Translations under genes and position numbers: made by a program
Part shown: one piece after another, positions 1-8,404 of the stretch
How the letters are laid out: each line of letters begins with the position of its first letter
Position numbering within the stretch: the stretch's first letter is position 1
The notes under the pieces: generated by a model
What the model saw: only the letters and a program-made list of their open reading frames with translations
The model's database searches: none
What the model was told of the DNA's origin: nothing
NCBI RefSeq assembly: GCF_000974765.1
Contig: NZ_BBWU01000040.1
Coordinates: 1 to 41,960 of the forward strand
Origin: Sphingomonas changbaiensis NBRC 104936
GTDB taxonomy: Bacteria > Pseudomonadota > Alphaproteobacteria > Sphingomonadales > Sphingomonadaceae
Length of the DNA: 41,960 nucleotides
Reading direction: 5' to 3'

Positions 1-11
1 GGGAGAGGGAT

Positions 12-464
<453 letters not shown>

Positions 465-584
465 GTCCAAATCTCCTTATGCGTGAACCGGCCCATATAG
501 AGACGGGAGCCGGGCATGGAAGGTTGCGTTTTCAGCATTGCCGGGCCTAAGCCCCGCCCGGGCACGCGAGAAAAGGAGGCGGCG

Positions 585-1988
585 ATGAGCGAGACCGAAC
601 TCGACCAAACCGCCCGCGAACCCGAAACCCAGCTCGACGAGGATGACCGGCTGAAGCCGGAATTCGTCCGCGCGGTGATCGAGCGGCTCGAGGCCGACGA
701 TCCCGAAGGCGCGCGCGCGCTGGTCGAGCCGCTGCACCCGGCCGATATCGCCGACCTGTTTGAGATCGCGCCGGCGGAATGGCGCGCGCCGCTCGCCGCC
801 GCGCTGAAGGACGTGCTCGACGCGGACGTGTTCGCGGAAATGAACGATTATGTCCGCGAGGACCTGATCGACGAGCTCGAACCGTCCCAGGTCGCGGACC
901 TCGCCTCCGAGCTCGATACCGACGACGCGGTCGCGATCATCGAGGACATGGAGCCGGCCGAGCAGCGCGAAGTGCTGCGCGCGATGGAGCCCGACGATCG
1001 CGCGGCGATCGAGGAAGCGCTCGGCTATCCGGAGGAATCCGCGGGCCGGCTGATGCAGCGCGAGCTGATCGCGGTGCCCGAGCATTGGTGCGTCGGCGAC
1101 GTGATCGACTATCTGCGCGGCAATGACGACCTGACCACCGATTTCTGGGAAATCTTCGTCGTCGATGCGGCGCATCATCCGGTCGGCACCTGCCAGCTGA
1201 GCTGGATCCTGCGCACGCCGCGCACGATTCCGGTCGCCGACGTGATGAAGCGCGAGCAGACGCTGATCCCGGTCGACATGGACCAGGAGGAAGTGGCGCT
1301 CCGCTTCCAGAAATACGCGCTGATCTCCGCCGCGGTGACCGATCAGTCGGGGCGGCTGGTCGGCATGATCACCGTCGACGATATCGTCCACATCATCCAG
1401 GAAGAGGCCGGCGAGGATATCCTGCGCCTGTCCGGCGCCGGCGACGGCGACATCAACCAGCCGATCCGGCTGACGATCCGCACCCGCCTGACCTGGCTGG
1501 TCGTGAACCTGGGCACGGCGATCCTGGCGGCATCGGTGGTCGGCCTGTTCCAGACGGAGATCGGCCGCTTCGCGCTGCTCGCGGTGCTGATGCCGATCGT
1601 GTCGGGCATGGGCGGCAATGCCGGCACGCAGACGCTGGCCGTCGCGGTCCGCGCGCTCGCGACCAACCAGCTGACCGAATCGAACACGCTCCGGATGTTC
1701 GGGCGCGAGTTGACCATCGCCAGCGCCAACGGCCTGGCGCTCGGCATCCTGATCGGCACGGCCGTCGGCGCAATCTACGCCTATCCGCTGCTGGGCCTGA
1801 CGATCGCGCTGGCGATGCTGATCAACAACCTGGTCGCGGGCCTCGCCGGCATCGTCGTGCCGATCACGCTTGACCGGCTGCGGATCGACCCGGCGGTCTC
1901 GTCGGCGGTGTTCGTGACGACCGCGACCGACGTGATGGGCTTTTTCAGCTTCCTTGGGCTGGCGACGGTGTTCAACCTCGGCGGTTGA
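585..1988 (+). CDS. mgtE: Magnesium transporter MgtE
   Basis: This 467-residue protein is an MgtE-type Mg2+ channel of the inner membrane. The acidic, helical N-domain covers roughly residues 15-145 and holds several LDTDDAV/MEPDDRA-type repeats. A CBS pair spans about 150-270 (ESAGRLMQ to DDIVHIIQ) and senses cytosolic Mg2+ in the family. Five predicted membrane helices fill 300-467. The channel signatures GMGGNAGTQT (about 340) and the late Asp in TTATDVMGF (about 448) are intact. The ATG at 585 follows AAAAGGAGG by a good spacing, which excludes an upstream in-frame ATG at 516. The 5' region is too short for an obvious Mg2+ riboswitch. Confidence 0.96.
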   Translation: MSETELDQTAREPETQLDEDDRLKPEFVRAVIERLEADDPEGARALVEPLHPADIADLFEIAPAEWRAPLAAALKDVLDADVFAEMNDYVREDLIDELEPSQVADLASELDTDDAVAIIEDMEPAEQREVLRAMEPDDRAAIEEALGYPEESAGRLMQRELIAVPEHWCVGDVIDYLRGNDDLTTDFWEIFVVDAAHHPVGTCQLSWILRTPRTIPVADVMKREQTLIPVDMDQEEVALRFQKYALISAAVTDQSGRLVGMITVDDIVHIIQEEAGEDILRLSGAGDGDINQPIRLTIRTRLTWLVVNLGTAILAASVVGLFQTEIGRFALLAVLMPIVSGMGGNAGTQTLAVAVRALATNQLTESNTLRMFGRELTIASANGLALGILIGTAVGAIYAYPLLGLTIALAMLINNLVAGLAGIVVPITLDRLRIDPAVSSAVFVTTATDVMGFFSFLGLATVFNLGG

Positions 1989-2019
1989 ACCGGGGACGGC
2001 GGACCCCAATTCTCGGCTC

Positions 2020-2406
2020 ATGCTTCATCTGTCGAAAGTCGCGGTCGGCTGCGCCACGGCCGAGGCGCTGCGCATACGCATCGCCGGCCGGGCCGAGGGC
2101 GGGATGGTGCGGGTCAATACGCGCTATCGCCCGACCCGCCATGCCGAGCTGATCGGCGGCTCGCTCTACTGGATCGTCAAGCACCGGCTGGTCGGCCGCC
2201 AGGAAATCCTGGGCTTTGCCGAAAGCGAGGACCGCCGCTGCCTGATCGAGCTCGATGCACGGCTGGTGACGGTGCAACCGCATGCGCGCCGCGCCCACCA
2301 GGGCTGGCGCTACCTGGAAGCACCGCCACCCGATTTCGGCGGCGGCGATGTCACCGACTTGCCACCAAAGCTGATGGAAGAACTGGCGGGATTAGCGCTG
2401 ATCTAA
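2020..2406 (+). CDS. DUF1489 family protein
   Basis: This 128-residue protein begins MLHLSKVAVGCATAEAL and contains the TRYRPTRHAELIGGSLYWIVK, RQEILGF and HQGWRYLE segments. These are typical of the alphaproteobacterial DUF1489 family, whose function is unknown. It has no signal peptide or membrane segment. The start is 32 bases after the mgtE stop, and in-frame codons further upstream lie inside mgtE, so the ATG at 2020 is preferred. It probably shares the mgtE transcript. It ends three bases before the stop of the convergent GIN-domain gene, so the two transcripts must overlap or terminate inside each other. Confidence 0.85.
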   Translation: MLHLSKVAVGCATAEALRIRIAGRAEGGMVRVNTRYRPTRHAELIGGSLYWIVKHRLVGRQEILGFAESEDRRCLIELDARLVTVQPHARRAHQGWRYLEAPPPDFGGGDVTDLPPKLMEELAGLALI

Positions 2407-2409
2407 CCC

Positions 2410-3093
2410 TTATCTTCCGCAGCTCAGCGGTCCACCGCCGACCTTGCGCACCTCGCACGCGGCGGTGCCGCCGACGGTGATCGCGCCGATTCCGAGCGCA
2501 TTGACCTTGGCGCTGCGGGCCGCCTGCATCGTGATGGCGCCGGCGCTTTCGCTGGTGAGCGTCAGGTCCAGGACGGCGAGGTCCGGCGCGCGGATCTCGG
2601 CCGTGCCGCGCGCGACCGCGGCGCCTTCCTTGGCCCGCCCGGCTGCCTCGATCGTGCCGGAGCCGGCGATCGCCAGGCTGGCGTTATCGGCGTCGATCGC
2701 GCGCACCGACAGGCGCCCTGAGCCCTCGACCGTCAGGATTACGCGCGGCGCCTTCATCCGGTCGACCGTCAGGCTGCCCGATCCGATCACGATCGCGGTG
2801 TCCAGCGCGGGCGTCGTGACCGCAATCGACGCCGCGCCCGGCTGCTGGCCCGGATAGCCGCCCCAGCCGGACAGGTTCGGGCGGATCAGCATCGTCTGCC
2901 CCTCCACCCGGACCGTCACACGCTCGAGCGCTTCTTCGCTGCCGACGGCCTTGGCCGACACTGCCTTGCCGGTCGAGACGGTCACCGCAAACGGCCCCTC
3001 GACGCGGATGCGATTGAAGCTGGTGACGCTATAGCCGCGCTCCGCCGCCACTGCGGGCGACGCGACGAGGATCAGCGCAAGGATCAGCCGCAG
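2410..3093 (-). CDS. Exported GIN-domain (DUF2807) protein, probable non-canonical start
   Basis: The body of this protein (SVTSFNRIRVEGPFAVTV through VRKVGGGPLSCGR) is a DUF2807 head-GIN domain, a right-handed beta-type fold common in exported proteins of unknown function. The only conventional start, GTG at 3051, would fall inside what looks like a signal peptide: the in-frame codons upstream read LRLILALILVASPAVA just before AERGYSV. No ATG, GTG or TTG precedes them in frame. A CTG at 3093 has GGGAG seven bases upstream and overlaps the stop of the previous gene, which suggests coupled translation. I therefore annotate 3093 (227 residues), with 3051 (213 residues) as the conservative alternative. 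It forms an operon with the neighbouring GIN lipoprotein. Confidence 0.75.
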   Translation of the reverse strand: MRLILALILVASPAVAAERGYSVTSFNRIRVEGPFAVTVSTGKAVSAKAVGSEEALERVTVRVEGQTMLIRPNLSGWGGYPGQQPGAASIAVTTPALDTAIVIGSGSLTVDRMKAPRVILTVEGSGRLSVRAIDADNASLAIAGSGTIEAAGRAKEGAAVARGTAEIRAPDLAVLDLTLTSESAGAITMQAARSAKVNALGIGAITVGGTAACEVRKVGGGPLSCGR

Positions 3094-3800
3094 CGCACGT
3101 CTCCCGAGCCCATCTTGCTGACGTGGCAGCGTGGATTGCCGGCGATATCGACATCGCCCGATCCGATGATCGACACGTTCGCCTCGCCGCTGACCGCCGC
3201 GCGGACGTCACCCGAGCCGGCGATGCTGATCTTCGCGCGTTCCGATTTCAGCCCGCGCGCGTCGACATTGCCCGAGCCGGCGATCGACACGTCGATGCTC
3301 TTTGCCGAACCCGCGACCGAGGTATCGCCGGAACCGGCAACGTCCAGCGACGCGGAATCGGCCTGCAGCGTACCGATCGTCAGGTTGCCCGACCCGGCGA
3401 CCGAGCCCTCGAACGTCGGCGTCTGGACATTGTCCACCTTCATGTCGCCAGAGCCTGCAATGGAGGCGGCGCGCAGCCGCGGGAGGGTGACGGTTATGAC
3501 CGTCGGCTCATGATCGGACGACCAATTGAAGCCCCAATGCTTCTCGCGCCCGACGCGCAGCTCGCCGTCGACGACCTTGATCTCCAATTTGTCGAGCACC
3601 GCATTCGGGCCGGTCGCAGTCACCGATTCCGCGCCGCCGACCCGCACCACGACATTGTCCGACCCGCGCAGCGACACCCGGTCGAACCCATGCACGTCGA
3701 AGCTGCGGCTGCCCGATCCGCTGTCATGGCTTTCCGCATGCACCACGCCGCACCCGGCCAGCAGGGCCGCCGCTGCGGCGACAAACGTCATTCGAGGCAT
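3084..3800 (-). CDS. GIN-domain (DUF2807) lipoprotein with AGSGD repeats
   Basis: This 238-residue protein starts MPRMTFVAAAAALLAGC, a lipoprotein signal peptide with lipobox LLAGC. The mature part is a DUF2807 domain. Its second half carries seven glycine turns of the form (V/I)AGSG(D/N), about 18-20 residues apart, as expected for successive coils of a beta-helix-like stack. The family function is not known. The ATG at 3800 has GGGAG at good spacing. An earlier in-frame ATG at 3836 begins inside the promoter/operator and is rejected. The stop overlaps the probable start of the second GIN gene. A dyad over the -10 region implies repression or regulated expression. Confidence 0.88.
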   Translation of the reverse strand: MPRMTFVAAAAALLAGCGVVHAESHDSGSGSRSFDVHGFDRVSLRGSDNVVVRVGGAESVTATGPNAVLDKLEIKVVDGELRVGREKHWGFNWSSDHEPTVITVTLPRLRAASIAGSGDMKVDNVQTPTFEGSVAGSGNLTIGTLQADSASLDVAGSGDTSVAGSAKSIDVSIAGSGNVDARGLKSERAKISIAGSGDVRAAVSGEANVSIIGSGDVDIAGNPRCHVSKMGSGDVRCG

Positions 3801-3815
3801 CAATGCTCTCCCAAC

Positions 3816-3835
3816 TGTGTTGGACGCATAATACA
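3816..3835. promoter_or_regulatory. Operator-like dyad TGTGTT-N8-AATACA
   Basis: The half sites TGTGTT and AATACA are separated by 8 bases and are inverted with one mismatch. The dyad overlaps the -10 hexamer of the promoter for the GIN lipoprotein. A closely similar dyad lies at 11557-11576, and the two share CATAATACACT exactly. That points to one regulator acting on both, which is not encoded in the window. Confidence 0.6.
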
Positions 3836-3855
3836 CTTAGGAGGCCGGCTGTCTA
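3828..3855 (-). promoter_or_regulatory. Candidate promoter of the GIN-domain operon
   Basis: On the minus strand TAGACA (3850-3855) is followed after 16 bases by TATTAT (3828-3833). Each hexamer is close to the sigma-70 consensus. The -10 sits inside the dyad at 3816-3835, so binding there would block polymerase. Confidence 0.5.
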
Positions 3856-3897
3856 GCCCCATGCGCGGGTTTGTCGTCAGGGGAGGAGCTATCTAGC

Positions 3898-4016
3898 CCC
3901 TCTCCCTCGGGGAGAGGGCGACCCGCGCGCAGCGCGAGCGGGGTGAGGGGGCCAAAGCGAAGCGTAGCGAGCGTGAGAGCCGCAGACCCTCACCCTCCAC
4001 CGCTTCGCGGCGGGCC
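3898..4016. repeat. Intergenic palindromic repeat, CCCTCTCCC family, copy 1
   Basis: The sequence consists of a hairpin CCCTCTCCC/GGGAGAGGG, then a CGCGCG-rich spacer, GCGCGAGCGGGGTGAGGG, and a returning CCCTCACCCTCC arm. The same arrangement recurs at 39485-39610. It is non-coding and fills most of the 294-base gap between the GIN lipoprotein and carD. Confidence 0.75.
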
Positions 4017-4040
4017 AAATCGGACATCCCCCCGCCTAAG

Positions 4041-4069
4041 AAAAAGGGCGGCGCCCTTCGGCACCGCCC
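4041..4069 (-). terminator. Rho-independent terminator after carD
   Basis: Read on the minus strand, a 10-bp stem (4046-4055 with 4060-4069, one non-Watson-Crick position) and a 4-base loop are followed by five T residues. It starts about 25 bases beyond the carD stop and closes the helicase-S4-fdxA-carD run. Confidence 0.85.
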
Positions 4070-4094
4070 CTTTCATCAGGCCAAGGCCCGATGC

Positions 4095-4637
4095 TTATTC
4101 CGCCGCGGCGTCGGCCTTGGCTTTGTTGTAGATCGCGGCGGCCTTGTTCAGGATTTCGAGCAGCTTCTTCATCGCGCCCGGCTCGTCGATCTGTTCCATC
4201 GCAGCAAGCTCGCGGGCGAGGCGGCTGGCAGCCGCTTCGAAGATCTGGCGTTCGGAATAGCTCTGCTCCGGCTGGTCGTCGGCGCGGAACAGGTCGCGCA
4301 CGACCTCCGCGATCGAGACGAGGTCGCCCGAGTTGATCTTGGCTTCATATTCCTGGGCGCGGCGCGACCACATGGTGCGCTTCACGCGGGGCTTGCCCTT
4401 CAGCGTGTCCATCGCCTCGCGCATCGTCTTGTCCGAAGACAATTTGCGCATGCCGACGCTCTCGGCCTTGTTGGTGGGAACGCGGAGCGTCATCCGCTCC
4501 TTTTCAAAGCGCAGGACGTAAAGTTCGAGGCTGGCGCCTGCGATTTCCTGCCGCTGGAGTTCCACGACGCGACCCACGCCATGCTTGGGATAGACAACGT
4601 AATCGCCAACATCGAAGCTGAGCGCCTTGGCAGCCAT
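4095..4637 (-). CDS. carD: CarD family transcriptional regulator
   Basis: This 180-residue protein opens FDVGDYVVYPKHGVGRVVEL, the Tudor-like RNA-polymerase-interacting domain of the CarD/CdnL family, which spans roughly residues 7-65. An all-helical DNA-binding part follows (KTMREAMDTL, RAQEYEAKINSGDL, and an alanine-rich tail). Family members bind RNA polymerase beta and stabilise open complexes at rRNA and housekeeping promoters. The reading frame stays open far upstream, but the ATG at 4637 gives the canonical N-terminus. The 298 bases before it contain a dyad at 4749-4767 and no other gene. It ends at a strong terminator. Confidence 0.95.
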   Translation of the reverse strand: MAAKALSFDVGDYVVYPKHGVGRVVELQRQEIAGASLELYVLRFEKERMTLRVPTNKAESVGMRKLSSDKTMREAMDTLKGKPRVKRTMWSRRAQEYEAKINSGDLVSIAEVVRDLFRADDQPEQSYSERQIFEAAASRLARELAAMEQIDEPGAMKKLLEILNKAAAIYNKAKADAAAE

Positions 4638-4748
4638 GAGTGACCTTTCTGTCTTCTTGGTCCTGACCCGACGCGCGCCCGAGCGTCCACGGGCGTAAAG
4701 CGACCTCGTCGGGAGCGGACGGTCAGAGGAGGAGTTGGACCTTTCGTT

Positions 4749-4767
4749 CAGATGTAAGTGACATCTG
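4749..4767. repeat. Perfect inverted repeat in the carD upstream region
   Basis: CAGATGT and ACATCTG are exact inverted copies around a 5-base centre, about 110 bases upstream of the carD start. It could be an operator or a 5' leader hairpin. There is no T-run, so it is not an obvious fdxA terminator. Confidence 0.5.
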
Positions 4768-4935
4768 TGCCGAGCCAAGCCCGGTACTGATCCATTTAAC
4801 AGATTTGTCACCACATTGCCAGCGGTGTCAGCGGCGCCCAGCCGGTTTGCGACCAACGGCCGCTGTGCGCGACCATCGTCCCGCGCCAGAAGCGGAGCAA
4901 TTGTAGAGAGTGAAGCGGCGCGTCCGTTCAGATCG

Positions 4936-5274
4936 TCAGTCGCCCTGACCCGGCTCCGGCGAGAAATATTTGTCGTACTTGCCTTCCTCGCCCTTGTGCT
5001 CGTCGGCGTCGGCGGGGGCGCCGCGGCTGCGGGTGACGTTCGGCCATTGCGCGGAGAAGCTGTTGTTGAGCTCCAGCCATTTCTCGAGGCCGCTTTCGGT
5101 ATCCGGCAGGATCGCCTCGGCCGGACATTCGGGCTCGCACACGCCGCAATCGATGCATTCGCTGGGATTGATGACCAGCATGTTCTCGCCTTCATAGAAG
5201 CAGTCGACCGGGCAGACCTCGACGCAGTCCATATATTTGCAGCGGATGCAGGCGTCGGTGACGACGTAGGTCAT
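4936..5274 (-). CDS. fdxA: Seven-iron ferredoxin FdxA
   Basis: This 112-residue soluble ferredoxin carries the complete cysteine set of the Azotobacter FdI type. C9, C17 and C50 fit the 3Fe-4S cluster, and C21, C40, C43 and C46 fit the 4Fe-4S cluster, with extra cysteines at 12 and 25. The C-terminal half has no clusters and contains the family segment [19 protein letters not shown]. It is a low-potential electron carrier whose partner is not evident here. It lies 35 bases downstream of the S4-domain gene and upstream of carD, an order I recognise from other sphingomonads. Confidence 0.96.
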   Translation of the reverse strand: MTYVVTDACIRCKYMDCVEVCPVDCFYEGENMLVINPSECIDCGVCEPECPAEAILPDTESGLEKWLELNNSFSAQWPNVTRSRGAPADADEHKGEEGKYDKYFSPEPGQGD

Positions 5275-5309
5275 TGGTCTCGGGCCCCTAGAAGCAATCG
5301 TTCGCCTCG

Positions 5310-5603
5310 CTATGTCGCGGCGCGGGGCGCGTCAACAGGCGGCGAGAGGTCGCTGTAGCAAAGATGCGCTTCCGAGGCCGGTCCGCGCCTGGCCGGAAGC
5401 GCCTCGACCCGGATCACGCGCACGCGTCCGTGCAGCGGAAAGCTCAGCACGTCCCCGACGCGCACGGGGGCATGTGCCCGATCCACGACGCGGCCGCTGA
5501 TCCGCATATGGCCTGCTTCGGCGACTTCCTGCGCAAAGCTACGCGTCTTCGCGAGCCGCGCGAACCAGAGGAATTTGTCGAGACGCAGGGTTTCAGCCGT
5601 CAT
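5310..5603 (-). CDS. S4-domain RNA-binding protein (HslR-like)
   Basis: This 97-residue protein has an S4 RNA-binding fold over residues 5-60 ([22 protein letters not shown], read as [14 protein letters not shown] plus TRSFAQEV, then [15 protein letters not shown]). That resembles HslR, the heat-shock S4 protein that acts on stalled 50S subunits. The C-terminal third is a short Arg/Pro-rich tail. It is the second gene of a leftward run with the helicase upstream and fdxA downstream. A palindromic repeat occupies the gap before its ATG, so a separate start or processing site is possible. The S4 assignment is firm; an HslR-like role is inferred. Confidence 0.88.
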   Translation of the reverse strand: MTAETLRLDKFLWFARLAKTRSFAQEVAEAGHMRISGRVVDRAHAPVRVGDVLSFPLHGRVRVIRVEALPARRGPASEAHLCYSDLSPPVDAPRAAT

Positions 5604-5632
5604 CGACGCACGCCGGAGGCGGACCCACGCTC

Positions 5633-5720
5633 GGTTTGGCCTGAGACTGTCGAAGGCCTCCCTTGTCCTTTCAGAGCCTCCAAAAAGAAAGGGAGGGCTT
5701 CGACAAGCTCAGCCCAAACC
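5633..5720. repeat. Intergenic inverted repeat, TTCGACAAGCTCAGCCC family, copy 1
   Basis: Two 32-base arms (5633-5664 and 5689-5720) are imperfect inverted copies around a 24-base loop. The right arm matches the right arm of the copy at 35860-35891 at every base, while the left arms have diverged. It sits between the helicase stop and the S4-protein start. Confidence 0.85.
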
Positions 5721-5742
5721 ACAACGAGAAGCCGCTTCCACA

Positions 5743-8238
5743 TTACCGCCCCAGCCCTGCCAGCGCCGCGAACGGGCTGTTCGGATTGACGGGCGTGCGT
5801 TCCTCCTTGCGGCGTCGCCGGCCCTGCCAGCGCCAGGCGGGAAGGGCGCCGGCTTCGGCGGGCAGCGCACGGAAACCGAGCGACAGCATCAGCCGCGTGA
5901 GCGTCGCCGGCTCTAGCCCGATCGAGGTGGCGAGCGACGGATCGGGCACGAACGGGCGCTTGCCCTCGCGCGCCTCATGCGCCGCACGGGCGATCCGTTC
6001 GACCATGTCGATCCGCACCTGCTGACGGCCGATGCGGCGAAAGCCCGGCTGCGATGGTCCGCCGGGCAGAACCACGGCACCGGCGGGCGGAAGCGCCGGC
6101 ATCGGCGCGCGCGTGCGCACCGCAAGCAGGACGGTGCGCCAGCGCAGCGGTTCCGGCTTCAGCAGCGCCGGCGCGAAGATGTCGAGCGCGCCGATTGTGA
6201 GCCCAAGCTTGCGCGCCTGGCCCCGATCCTCGCGCGTAAGATGGACCAGAACCGACTCCACCGCGCGCCGGTCGATGAAGCCGCCCGCCTCGACCAGCGG
6301 CGCGAGCAGTGCGCGCAGCGCGGGCGAGGTCGCGGGATCGGCGGCGGCTGCCGTCAGGCGCTCCAGCGGGTCGAGCAATTTCTCGGTGCGCTGCTCCAAC
6401 CAGCGGTGCAAGCGGGCGAAGATGATATCGCGGCTGCTCTGGTCGAGCGCGGCGGCGGCGCGCTCAAGCGCCAGTCTGGGGCGCAGCAGCTCGCGGGTGG
6501 GTTCGAAGCGAGCGATCTCGCGGCCGTTCCACTGGATCGCGGGCGGTTTGCCGGCTTCGGTCGTAAGCGCGAACGCTGCGTCCTCGCTGGCCGTAAGCGC
6601 GCGGGCACGGGCCGTGCGCTCGCCCGCGAGGCGCCGATCTGCCGCGGCGATCAGGCGGCGCGCGTCGGCATGGCTGGCGCTCGCGTCCGGCGTGAAGGCA
6701 AAGCCGTCCAGCCGGCCGATATGCTCGTCGTCGACCGTGACCGTCCCGTCCTCGGCGATGGCGACGGGCAGCTGGTCGAGCCCCGCCCCGATCTCGCGCA
6801 ACAGCACCGATGTGCGGCGGTCGACGAAGCGCTGGGTCAGCGCGGCGTGCAGCGCATCGGAGAGTTTTTCCTCGATCGCGCGGGTCCGCTCGGCCCAGTG
6901 TGTCGGGTTTTCCAGCCAGTCGGCGCGGTGCGCGATGTACGACCAGCTACGGATCGAGGCGATGCGGTCGGCGATCGTGTCGACGTCGCCGCCGGTCCGG
7001 TCCAGCCGCGCGATCTCCTCCGCGAACCAGGTGTGGGGGACGTGACCGTTCCCTTCGGAAAGATGCTGATAGACGCGACCGACGAAGCGCGCATGATGAT
7101 CCGCGCCGGTCTTGCGGAAATCGGGAAGGCCGCACGCCGCCCAGAGCCGCTTCACCGCCTGCGGACTCCGCGTGCGGGCGCGCACCCAATCCTCGTCGGC
7201 AAGCCGCCTGAGCACGGCGAGGTCGATCGCCTGCGGGGCCGGGCGCAGGACTGGGCTGTCGGGCTTTTCCTCCAGCGACGCGATGAGCGCGTCGAGGCTC
7301 GCCATGTCCGGATCGCCGTCGCGCCAATAAAGGAAGTCAAGCGGCGCGAATTGGTGGTTCTCGATCGCCTCGATTTCTTCGGGCGCGAAGGCGCCGGGGC
7401 CGTCCAGGTGCAGCGAGCCGAATGTGCCGTCGCGCTGGTGCCGTCCGGCACGGCCGGCGATCTGCGCCATCTCGGCGACCGTCAGCCGTCGCGTGCGCCG
7501 CCCGTCGAACTTCTGCAGCGACGCGAACGCGACATGCGCCACGTCCATGTTAAGCCCCATGCCGATCGCGTCGGTGGCGACCAGGTAATCGACCTCGCCG
7601 GCCTGGAACATCGCGACCTGGGCGTTGCGGGTGCGGGGGGAAAGCGCCCCCATCACCACCGCTGCGCCGCCGCGCAAGCGCCGCAGCGTCTCGGCGACCG
7701 CATAGACTTCCTCGGCGGAGAAGGCGACGATCGCCGATCGCTTGGGCAGGCGCGACAGCTTCTTCGCGCCGGCAAAGCTCAGCGTCGAAAAGCGCGGACG
7801 GTTGACGATCTCGGTCTTGGGCAGCAGCGCCCTGATCATCGGTCGCAGCGCTTCGGAGCCGAGGATCAGCGTCTCCTCGCGACCGCGGGCGCGCAGCAGC
7901 CGGTCGGTGAAGACATGGCCGCGCTCCGGGTCCGCCCCCAATTGCGCCTCATCCAGCGCAACGAAGGCGACATCCCGGTCGAGCGGCATCGATTCCGCAG
8001 TGCATAGGAACCAGCGCGCGTGCGGCGGCACGATCTTTTCCTCGCCGGTGATCAGCGCGACCTGGTTCTCGCCCTTGATCGCGACCACCCGGTCATAGAC
8101 TTCGCGCGCCAGCAGCCGCAGCGGAAAGCCGATCATCCCGCTCGAATGCGCGCACATCCGCTCGACCGCGAGGTGCGTCTTGCCGGTGTTGGTCGGCCCC
8201 AGCACCGCTGCCACGGGCGAAGACGCGAAACTGGACAT
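5743..8238 (-). CDS. SUV3-like DEAD/DEAH-family RNA helicase
   Basis: This 831-residue protein has a Walker A motif GPTNTGKT near residue 14, Walker B DEAQ in VALDEAQLGADPERGHVFTD, and the helicase C-terminal motifs ATDAIGMGLNMDV and QIAGRAGRHQRDGT. This is the organisation of SUV3-type helicases. A long alpha-helical region rich in Arg and Ala follows, ending NPNSPFAALAGLGR. Homologues in mitochondria work in RNA turnover; a bacterial role in RNA processing is inferred. The ATG at 8238 gives the usual short lead-in to Walker A, whereas the frame stays open further upstream without a conserved N-terminus. It is the first gene of the run leading to carD. Confidence 0.93.
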   Translation of the reverse strand: MSSFASSPVAAVLGPTNTGKTHLAVERMCAHSSGMIGFPLRLLAREVYDRVVAIKGENQVALITGEEKIVPPHARWFLCTAESMPLDRDVAFVALDEAQLGADPERGHVFTDRLLRARGREETLILGSEALRPMIRALLPKTEIVNRPRFSTLSFAGAKKLSRLPKRSAIVAFSAEEVYAVAETLRRLRGGAAVVMGALSPRTRNAQVAMFQAGEVDYLVATDAIGMGLNMDVAHVAFASLQKFDGRRTRRLTVAEMAQIAGRAGRHQRDGTFGSLHLDGPGAFAPEEIEAIENHQFAPLDFLYWRDGDPDMASLDALIASLEEKPDSPVLRPAPQAIDLAVLRRLADEDWVRARTRSPQAVKRLWAACGLPDFRKTGADHHARFVGRVYQHLSEGNGHVPHTWFAEEIARLDRTGGDVDTIADRIASIRSWSYIAHRADWLENPTHWAERTRAIEEKLSDALHAALTQRFVDRRTSVLLREIGAGLDQLPVAIAEDGTVTVDDEHIGRLDGFAFTPDASASHADARRLIAAADRRLAGERTARARALTASEDAAFALTTEAGKPPAIQWNGREIARFEPTRELLRPRLALERAAAALDQSSRDIIFARLHRWLEQRTEKLLDPLERLTAAAADPATSPALRALLAPLVEAGGFIDRRAVESVLVHLTREDRGQARKLGLTIGALDIFAPALLKPEPLRWRTVLLAVRTRAPMPALPPAGAVVLPGGPSQPGFRRIGRQQVRIDMVERIARAAHEAREGKRPFVPDPSLATSIGLEPATLTRLMLSLGFRALPAEAGALPAWRWQGRRRRKEERTPVNPNSPFAALAGLGR

Positions 8239-8404
8239 CGATCGTATCTTGGTTGTTCCCGAGGCAATCACAAGGCGATGTGCGACTGAACGCGTCAAGG
8301 GTGCGTTTCGCCGCAGTAACGGCTTTTGCGCCAGCAACTTAGGTTGACGTTAACCTCGATTGTCCACAGTCCTCCCACCTCGCCGCTTCATTCTCGCGGC
8401 GTCC

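Noticed and set aside
471-584. Mg2+ riboswitch before mgtE
   Set aside because: Only 114 bases are available and I see no M-box core features.
477-2021. A 514-codon open frame on the minus strand opposite mgtE
   Set aside because: It is Arg/His/Asp-rich without domain motifs and mirrors mgtE codons; long antisense frames are expected at this G+C content.
5977-8007. A 676-codon open frame opposite the SUV3-like helicase
   Set aside because: Low-complexity composition with no recognisable motif; the minus strand has an intact helicase.
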